Source of the DNA: DATMGU01 sp035555315
GTDB lineage: Bacteria > Pseudomonadota > Alphaproteobacteria > ATCC43930 > CGMCC-115725
Direction: 5' to 3'
Length of the DNA stretch: 64,000 bases
NCBI GenBank assembly: GCA_035555315.1
Contig: DATMGU010000051.1
Coordinates: 48,302-112,301 of the forward strand
Position numbers and translations under genes: made by a program. The notes under the pieces were generated by a model, which saw only the letters and a list, made by a program, of their open reading frames with translations, was not told the DNA's origin and did no database searches. Position 1 is the stretch's first letter, and each line of letters begins with the position of its first letter. Shown in pieces: positions 58,025 through 64,000 of the stretch.

Positions 58025-58989
58025 GCTGCCCCAGTCCTGATACAGGCCGCGTCATGCGCCATCTCGATCGTCCGCAAGGCCGGAACGGCCGCTTCGCATT
58101 CTGCGATGCGCAGGGCGCAGCGCGGCGCATAGCGGCAGCCCGCCGGTCTGTTCGACGGGTCCGGCAAGGTGCCGGGGATCGCCACGAGCCTTCCTATATC
58201 CTGATCGATCGACGGCACGCAGGCGAGCAGCCCGCGCGTATAGGGATGCTGCGGATTGTCGAAGAGCTGCGTCACCGATGCCTGCTCGACCACCCGCCCG
58301 GCATACATCACCATGACCCGGTCGGCCGTCTGCGCGATCACACCCATATTGTGGGTGATGATCATGATCGCCATGCCGAACTCGTCGCGCAGATCCATCA
58401 GGAGATCGAGGATCTGCGCTTGGATCGTGACATCGAGCGCGGTCGTCGGCTCGTCGGCGATCAGCAGCTTCGGTTGGCAAGCGAGCGCGATCGCAATCAT
58501 CACGCGCTGGCGCTGGCCGCCGGATAGCTGGTGTGGATAATCGCCGAGCCGCTGCGATGCTGAAGGAATGCCGACCTTATCCAGCATCTCGACCGCCCGC
58601 GCGCGCTGCTGGCGGGGCGACAGCCGCTCATGGGCGCGCAGCGTCTCCATCAGTTGCTCGCCGATGGTGAAGACGGGGTTGAGCGAGGTCATCGGCTCCT
58701 GAAAGATCATGGCGATGCCGGAGCCGCGGATCTTGCGCATGCGGGCGTCCGACAGCCGCGTCAGCACCTCCCCCGAAAAACGCACCTCGCCGGTGGCGAT
58801 GCGTGCCGGCGGGCGCGGCAGGAGGCCCATGATGGTGAGCGCCGTGACGCTCTTGCCCGACCCGGATTCACCGACGATGCCGAGGATCTCGCCCTCGTCG
58901 AGGGAAAAGCTCACTTCCTCGATCGCGGTGACCTCGCCATGTTCGGTTTTAAAGGCGGTCGTAAGGGTATCGACTTCAAGCAAACTCAT
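58021..58989 (-). CDS. Dipeptide ABC transporter ATP-binding protein, DppD type
   Basis: A 322-residue ATPase and partner of DppF. It has Walker A GIVGESGSGKSVTALTI near residue 35, Q-loop MIFQEPMTSLNPVFTIG near residue 92, signature LSGGQRQRVMIAIAL near residue 155, Walker B LLIADEPTTALDVT near residue 175, and the DppD C-terminal cysteine block CRYAPRCALRIAECEA. The conserved start MSLLEVDTLTTAF begins directly at the ATG. Both ATPases have complete catalytic motifs. Confidence 0.92.
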   Translation of the reverse strand: MSLLEVDTLTTAFKTEHGEVTAIEEVSFSLDEGEILGIVGESGSGKSVTALTIMGLLPRPPARIATGEVRFSGEVLTRLSDARMRKIRGSGIAMIFQEPMTSLNPVFTIGEQLMETLRAHERLSPRQQRARAVEMLDKVGIPSASQRLGDYPHQLSGGQRQRVMIAIALACQPKLLIADEPTTALDVTIQAQILDLLMDLRDEFGMAIMIITHNMGVIAQTADRVMVMYAGRVVEQASVTQLFDNPQHPYTRGLLACVPSIDQDIGRLVAIPGTLPDPSNRPAGCRYAPRCALRIAECEAAVPALRTIEMAHDAACIRTGAA

Positions 58990-59047
58990 ATCGGCGTAGC
59001 ATCCGATCGATAGGTCCCGCCCTGGCCGCTCGTCGATGCCATCGCGC

Positions 59048-59944
59048 TCATTGCTGGATCCGCAGCCGTGGATCGAGCACGTCGCGCAGCCCGTCCCCGA
59101 GAAGGTTGAGACCGAGCACGATGATCATGAGCGCCACCCCCGGTATGGCAATGATCCAGGGCGCATCCGTCATGTATTGGCGTCCCTGCGCCATGATGTT
59201 GCCCCAGGTCGGCGTGGGCGGCACGGCACCCAGCCCCAGAAAGCTGAGCGTCGCCTCCGACAGCACGGCATAGGCGAACAGAAAGCTCAGCTGCACGATC
59301 AGCGGCGCCATGGCGTTCGGCAGGATGTGATACCGCAGGATGCGCCAATGACCGGCGCCTGCGGCGATCGCGGCCTGCACATATTCCATCTCGCGCAACA
59401 CGATCACCGAGGCACGGACGATACGGGCGGTGCGCGGCACATAGGCGATGGCGATGGCGATCACGACGTTGATCGTGGAGGGGCCGAGCACCGCGGTGAT
59501 GGCGATTGCGAGCAGGATGGCCGGGAATGCCATCAGCGCATCGTTGATCCGCATGAGCAGGTTGTCGATCCGACGGAAATAGCCGGCGAGCGCCCCGATC
59601 AGCGTGCCGAAGACCGCGTTCACCGCCACGACGGTGACCCCCATCAGCAGCGAAAGCTGCGCCCCCCAGATGACCCGTGACCATTGGCTGCGGCCGAAAT
59701 TATCGGTGCCGAAGAGGTGGTCCGCGCTGGGGGGCAGGAATTTGAAGCGCATGGCGAGCCGGTTCGGATCTTCCGGCGCGATCACCGGCGCCAGCGCCGC
59801 GGCCACGACGATGATGCCGAACAGCACGAGCCCGGTCACGAATAGGCGGTGTTTCAGGAGGCGCCGCGCCGTCGCCGCGGCGGGACTACGATGTCGGGCA
59901 GTCGGCTGGTCGCCTTGCCGCGCGACGGGTTCAGCCGAGCTCAT
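59048..59944 (-). CDS. Dipeptide ABC transporter permease, DppC type
   Basis: A 298-residue permease. The N-terminal 25 residues are polar. Then RRLLKHRLFVTGLVLFGIIV starts the first membrane segment, the DppC marker HLFGTDNFGRSQWSRVI is near residue 80, and the coupling loop REMEYVQAAIAAGAGHWRIL is near residue 185. The end GLNLLGDGLRDVLDPRLR is usual. It overlaps dppB by 14 bases. A gap of 58 bases separates it from dppD. Confidence 0.92.
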   Translation of the reverse strand: MSSAEPVARQGDQPTARHRSPAAATARRLLKHRLFVTGLVLFGIIVVAAALAPVIAPEDPNRLAMRFKFLPPSADHLFGTDNFGRSQWSRVIWGAQLSLLMGVTVVAVNAVFGTLIGALAGYFRRIDNLLMRINDALMAFPAILLAIAITAVLGPSTINVVIAIAIAYVPRTARIVRASVIVLREMEYVQAAIAAGAGHWRILRYHILPNAMAPLIVQLSFLFAYAVLSEATLSFLGLGAVPPTPTWGNIMAQGRQYMTDAPWIIAIPGVALMIIVLGLNLLGDGLRDVLDPRLRIQQ

Positions 59945-60881
59945 GACGGATCCTCGGATCGAGCAACGCGTAGCCGATATCCACGCCCAGATTGATCAGT
60001 ACGACGAGCCCCGTCACGATCAGCAGGCCCCCCTGTACCATCGGATAGTCGCGATTCAGCACCGCCTGGGTCAGCAATTGCCCGATCCCCGGGATCGAGA
60101 AGACCGTCTCGGTGATCACCGAGGCCGAGATGAGCAGTCCGATAATGATGCCGATGACCGTCAGAATCGGAATCAGCGCATTGACCAGCGCGTGCTTGAA
60201 CACGACCAGTCGCTCCGGCAGGCCCTTGGCACGGGCGGTGCGGATATAGTCCTGGCGCAGCACCTCCAGCATGGTGGAGCGCGTGACGCGCGCCAGCAAC
60301 CCGGCCTGCAGCAACGCCAACGAGATGGCCGGCATCGTCGAGCTGCGCAGCCAGCCGAGCGGGTCGTCGGTGAAGGCGATGTAGCCGCCCGTGGGCAACC
60401 AGCCGAGATGCACGGCGAAGAGCAGAATCATCACCAGGCCGAGCCAGAAACTCGGCATCGAGATGCCGAGAATGGCAAGGATCATGGCGATTTGATCGAC
60501 GATCGAATTCTGTTTCAGCGCCGCGAGGATGCCGCTGATGAGGCCGATCAGCAGCGTCATGACGAGGGCATAGGCCGAGAGCGCCAGCGTGACGGGCAAG
60601 CGCAGGAAGGTCGCCTCCACCACGGGCTGGCCGAGGAGCAGCGAGCGTCCCAGATCGCCATGGATCAGGCCCGCATACCAGCGGACCAGTTGGATCGGCA
60701 GCGGTTGGTCGAGGCCGAGTTGCGCCCGGATGATGGCGATCTGCTCGGGCGTGGCACTCAATCCGGCGATCGCCGCCGACGGATCGCCCGGGATAAGCCG
60801 CATCAAACCGAAGGCGACCAGGCTGACGATTAGCAGCGTCGGCACAGCACTCGCGAGGCGCCGCAGGATCACCCCAAGCAT
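59931..60881 (-). CDS. Dipeptide ABC transporter permease, DppB type
   Basis: A 316-residue permease. It starts MLGVILRRLASAVPTLLIVS, then FGLMRLIPGDPSAAIAG, a long periplasmic part, and the coupling loop RQDYIRTARAKGLPERLVVF near residue 220. The terminal SPINLGVDIGYALLDPRIR-type ending (INLGVDIGYALLDPRIRHEL) matches DppB. It lies 26 bases downstream of the binding-protein gene, so the order is receptor, DppB, DppC, DppD, DppF. Confidence 0.92.
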   Translation of the reverse strand: MLGVILRRLASAVPTLLIVSLVAFGLMRLIPGDPSAAIAGLSATPEQIAIIRAQLGLDQPLPIQLVRWYAGLIHGDLGRSLLLGQPVVEATFLRLPVTLALSAYALVMTLLIGLISGILAALKQNSIVDQIAMILAILGISMPSFWLGLVMILLFAVHLGWLPTGGYIAFTDDPLGWLRSSTMPAISLALLQAGLLARVTRSTMLEVLRQDYIRTARAKGLPERLVVFKHALVNALIPILTVIGIIIGLLISASVITETVFSIPGIGQLLTQAVLNRDYPMVQGGLLIVTGLVVLINLGVDIGYALLDPRIRHELG

Positions 60882-60907
60882 CAGCCCTTCCCCGGACTAC
60901 GAGACGG

Positions 60908-62473
60908 TCACTTCTCGAACCAGACATTGGAGAGACGCGGGATGCGGAATGGCTTGAACCCTTTCACATCCGCCCTGGTCGCCTGCACCTTGGTCAGCGA
61001 GCCGAAGGGCACGGCATAGACCTTTTCCAGAATGATCTTCTGCGCGCGGGCGAAAGCATCCTTGCGCCCCTGTTCCGTCGGCAGGGTATTCATGTCGTTC
61101 CAGGCGGCGACGAATTCGGGATCGAGTTCCTTGGGCATGTATTGCGAGGCCGGCGGCGCCAGGAAGGCAACCGTATCGACCGGGCCGAGCGCCGGCTGGG
61201 TACCCCAGCCCGTGTAGAAGAAGTTCCAGCCCGTATCGGGCTTCAGCGCCATGTTCACCGAGGTCGGCCAGTCGGTGACCTTGAGCTGCGCGTTAATGCC
61301 GATCGACTGCAATTGCTGCTGCATCACCAGCGCCGAGTTGTACATCGGCGCATAGTCCTGATTGGTCAGCAGGACCACCGGCTCGCCCTTGTAGCCCGAC
61401 TGCGCCAGATACTGCTTCGCGAGCGTCGCGTTATGGAGATTGTAGGTGTCCTTGCCGGCATCGGTATAGGTCGGCTGATTCGGATATTGAAATCCGACAT
61501 TGAGCTTGTAATTGCCGTCCGAGGCCGCATCCATGATCTCGTCCATCTCCAGCACGGCCTGCACGGCCTTGCGGAAATTGGGATTATCGGTCGGCGGCTG
61601 GGAAGCGTTCGGCACCGCGAGTTGGATCCACCAATTGTTCAGCGGCAGCAGGGTGATGTTCTTGTCGCCCTTGAGGTCGGCCACCGATTTCGGCGGGACG
61701 TCCTCCACGCCCTGAAGCTCGCCGGTCTTGAGCCCGGCGACGCGGGCACCGGACTCGGTCACGATGCGGAAGGTCACCGTATCGAAGCAGGCCTGCTTGT
61801 AGCCGCCGAAGCCGGTACGCTCCTCATAAGCCGCGTTCGGCACATAGCCGTCATAGCGCTTGAGCTTGACGAAACTGCCGGGAACGAATTGCACCAGCTC
61901 CCACGGTCCCGTACCGATGGTCTTCAGCTGCTGCGGCGGATCATCCTTTTCCTCGGCCGGGATGATGACGATCGGAACGCTGAAAGAGCTCAATTGATCG
62001 ATGAATGTCGGCTGCGCCTGCTTCATATGCACAATGAAGGTCGCGGCATCCGGCGCGTCCCAATGATCGACGTTGGTCAGCATGCTGCGGATCAGGCCGA
62101 CCTTGCTGTACCGATCGAAGGAGGCCGTGACATCCGCCGATGTCATCGGCTTGCCGTTGTGGAACTTGATGCCCTGCCGCAGCTTGAAGGTATAGGTCAG
62201 GTGATCCGCCGCCTCTTCCATCGAGGCCGCCAGATCGGGAATGGGATTGTTGTTCTCGTCGCGCGTCATCAGCGTCTCGAAGATATTCATCGCGATGTTG
62301 CGCGTTGAAATCGTCGGCGATGTCATCTGATCCAGGCTGTTGACGTTCGCCTCCTGCCCGAAGACGAAATCACCCCCGACACCGGGACATTTGAACGGGG
62401 CAGCGATAGCGGGGACCTCCGTGACCGCGATGGCGGCCAGCAAGATGGCCGGCGTGAGAAGCATGCGTCTCAT
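60908..62473 (-). CDS. Peptide-type ABC transporter, substrate-binding protein
   Basis: A 521-residue family 5 binding protein. A Sec-type signal peptide (MRRMLLTPAILLAAIAVTE, cut near IAAPFK) is followed by FVFGQEANVNSLDQMTSPTI, then IKFHNGKPMTSADVTASFDR and TGPWELVQFVPGSFVKLKRY. Unlike the binding protein at 461-2026 it has no twin-arginine motif. It begins the leftward importer unit and is divergent from the dimethylformamidase-like gene, so an amide or peptide-like substrate linked to that enzyme is possible. The ATG at 62473 starts directly at the signal peptide. Confidence 0.9.
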   Translation of the reverse strand: MRRMLLTPAILLAAIAVTEVPAIAAPFKCPGVGGDFVFGQEANVNSLDQMTSPTISTRNIAMNIFETLMTRDENNNPIPDLAASMEEAADHLTYTFKLRQGIKFHNGKPMTSADVTASFDRYSKVGLIRSMLTNVDHWDAPDAATFIVHMKQAQPTFIDQLSSFSVPIVIIPAEEKDDPPQQLKTIGTGPWELVQFVPGSFVKLKRYDGYVPNAAYEERTGFGGYKQACFDTVTFRIVTESGARVAGLKTGELQGVEDVPPKSVADLKGDKNITLLPLNNWWIQLAVPNASQPPTDNPNFRKAVQAVLEMDEIMDAASDGNYKLNVGFQYPNQPTYTDAGKDTYNLHNATLAKQYLAQSGYKGEPVVLLTNQDYAPMYNSALVMQQQLQSIGINAQLKVTDWPTSVNMALKPDTGWNFFYTGWGTQPALGPVDTVAFLAPPASQYMPKELDPEFVAAWNDMNTLPTEQGRKDAFARAQKIILEKVYAVPFGSLTKVQATRADVKGFKPFRIPRLSNVWFEK

Positions 62474-62659
62474 CGTGGTTCCCGTCCCCTTCGATATGGC
62501 CGAAATTTCTTTGCCGTGTCCGTCGCGGTGCAATGGCGCGCAGGAGGGCAGTAGCACGGCCCGTGCCAAGGACGTGGGATCTCCCCGCAAGCTGGGCTAT
62601 TGACACGGCATGACCCGGGAACGGAGTCTAGCCGGAGGGGCACCAGAAGGCGGGATGAG

Positions 62660-64000
62660 ATGAGCGGCACCGACCTACCGATCGTGGGCTATCTCGATCG
62701 CTTCTCGCATCGGCCCGGCGAAGATTTCGTCGCGCATGTCAGCTTGCGCGAACCCGGCACCTATCGCGCCCGGCTGGTCCGCGTCATAAGCGGCGATCCC
62801 AACCCGGCCGGACCCGGCCTCAGGTTCGAGGGTCTGTCGCATCGGTTCGATCAACGCTTCGACGGTCGCCATCAGGCGACGAAACTCGGCTCCTACGGCA
62901 TCGTCGAGGAAGGGCCGCGGCGTGATCCCGGCGCCGCCTGCACCTGGACGGCTCTGGCGCAGCCCGGCGTACTCGATCGTTCGGCAGTCTTGCTCGCCGA
63001 GTCGGATGACGGCGTTTCGGTAACGCTCGGCATCGGCGGTACCGGCGCCGAGGCGAAGCTCGGCTGGCCGGGTGGGGAATTGTCGCTGACGACGACTGCG
63101 CCGCCGCAAGTCGGACAATGGTATCGCCTCTGGCTTTCCATCGATCCGGCCTCGGGTCGTGTTTTGCTGGGCCAGATCGCTCTCAGTCCGTTCGATGGCG
63201 CATCGGTACCGGGCTCCGAGGCGGTTGCTAGCGGGAAGGCCGAGGGGCTATCCGTCCCATCCGGGGGGACGGTGCTGTTCGCGGCCGAGGGTGTCGCGGC
63301 GCAGAGCCGACATTTCACGGGCAAGCTTGAGGAACCGGCCATCCTGGCGGGCTTCGTCCAAACCTGGTCGCGGCCGCTCGAGCGTGTTGAGGGCACCGAG
63401 CCGCTCGCCGCCTGGGATTTCTCCCTTGGCATCGACACTCAGACGATCACCGATGCCGGTCCGCAACAGCGGCACGGCCGGCTTGCCAACCTGCCGACCC
63501 GCGCCTCGGTCGGCGCCCGCTGGAGTGGCGCCGAGATGTGCTGGCGCCATGCGCCGGCCGATTACGGAGCCATCCATTTCCACGACGACGACCTGGACGA
63601 CTGCGGATGGGCGCCGGATTTTTCCTGGACCGTCCCCGACGATCTGCGGAGCGGCGCCTATGCCTTCCATCTGAGCTGCGAGGCGGGCGGCGGCGAGGAT
63701 TGGCTGCCCTTCTATGTGCTGCCGAAACGGCAGGGCCCGTTCGCGCCGATCGCCTTCCTGGCTTCGACCTTCACCTATCAGGCCTATGCGAACCACACGC
63801 GGGGCAACGCCGATCCGGCCTATCATCAGCGAGCTGCCGATTGGGGGGCCTATCCCCATAATCCCGACCAGCATCCGGACTATGCGGCATCGACCTACAA
63901 CCGCCATCGCGACAATTCGGGCGTCGCCTTCTCGTCGCGGCGCCGGCCGATCCTGACCATGCGCCCCGGCTTCCTGACCTTCAACGACGCGCAAGGCTCC
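62660..64000 (+). CDS. N,N-dimethylformamidase beta-subunit-like protein, N-terminal part (runs off window)
   Basis: At least 447 residues are visible without a stop, beginning MSGTDLPIVGYLDRFSHRPG. The N-terminal domain (RPGEDFVAHVSL) resembles the large-subunit opening of dimethylformamidase. Residues of about 150-250 look like a LamG-type beta-sandwich (FTGKLEEPAILAGFVQTWS). The core then starts with GRLANLPTRASVGARWSG, followed by IHFHDDDLDDCGW and PIAFLASTFTYQAYANHT. The iron ligands of the enzyme lie further downstream, beyond the window. The 186-base divergent gap to the binding-protein gene suggests shared regulation with the importer. True substrate unknown. Confidence 0.8.
   Translation, partial: MSGTDLPIVGYLDRFSHRPGEDFVAHVSLREPGTYRARLVRVISGDPNPAGPGLRFEGLSHRFDQRFDGRHQATKLGSYGIVEEGPRRDPGAACTWTALAQPGVLDRSAVLLAESDDGVSVTLGIGGTGAEAKLGWPGGELSLTTTAPPQVGQWYRLWLSIDPASGRVLLGQIALSPFDGASVPGSEAVASGKAEGLSVPSGGTVLFAAEGVAAQSRHFTGKLEEPAILAGFVQTWSRPLERVEGTEPLAAWDFSLGIDTQTITDAGPQQRHGRLANLPTRASVGARWSGAEMCWRHAPADYGAIHFHDDDLDDCGWAPDFSWTVPDDLRSGAYAFHLSCEAGGGEDWLPFYVLPKRQGPFAPIAFLASTFTYQAYANHTRGNADPAYHQRAADWGAYPHNPDQHPDYAASTYNRHRDNSGVAFSSRRRPILTMRPGFLTFNDAQGS

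Noticed and set aside
1..64000. tRNA or rRNA genes
   Set aside because: No tRNA-like T-loop sequence in a cloverleaf context or rRNA signature was recognised in reading both strands. A covariance-model scan would settle it.

Overview
The window is GC-rich chromosomal DNA of an alphaproteobacterium. I infer Rhodospirillales or Acetobacteraceae-like from the GC-rich coding style, the many peptide and sugar ABC importers, an OpgC-type protein and the GTA-like phage tail genes, but no rRNA or other taxonomic marker is present. No tRNA, rRNA or CRISPR array was seen.

Layout. 1-191: start of an opgC-like gene, cut by the window edge. 461-5517: a dipeptide-type ABC importer operon (Tat-exported binding protein, two permeases, one fused double ATPase). 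5569-11533: a leftward block with Dps, a GlsB-like membrane protein, an FtsX/LolD-type transporter with a DUF3299-like exported protein, a mercuric-reductase-like flavoprotein coupled to a TVP38 protein, and a deletion relic of a DUF433/DUF5615 toxin-antitoxin pair. 11610-22022: mixed housekeeping genes (SelD-type oxidoreductase, methyltransferase, DUF2064 protein, PP2C phosphatase, LysR regulator, EEP hydrolase, PheC-like cyclohexadienyl dehydratase, hybrid histidine kinase, cytochrome b561-like and cytochrome c'-like proteins).

22197-46484: a compact phage-like element of about 24 kb. A CI/LexA-type repressor faces a complete siphovirus head-tail set: terminase, portal, XkdF protease, capsid, connectors, tail tube, frameshifted chaperone, tape measure, DUF2460, BR0599, NlpC/P60, J-like hub, spike, lysozyme and holin. 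The tail tip order is that of gene transfer agents and lambda-like alphaproteobacterial phages. I see no integrase, excisionase, replication gene or attachment-site repeat. An AT-rich stretch near the right end holds the lysozyme and, on the opposite strand, a HEPN/RES-N1 + RES-domain protein (a predicted NAD+-degrading effector). This cargo gene and the integrase-less architecture are the most interesting features of the window.

46552-64000: accessory catabolism. A divergent tetronate (four-carbon sugar acid) locus has ltnD, an internally deleted otnI and otnK to the left, and a LacI-type regulator and otnC to the right; three LacI-type palindromes lie between them. It continues into a sugar-type ABC importer and the ureide genes puuE and allA. 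A leftward dipeptide ABC importer follows, divergent from a dimethylformamidase-like gene that runs off the window end.
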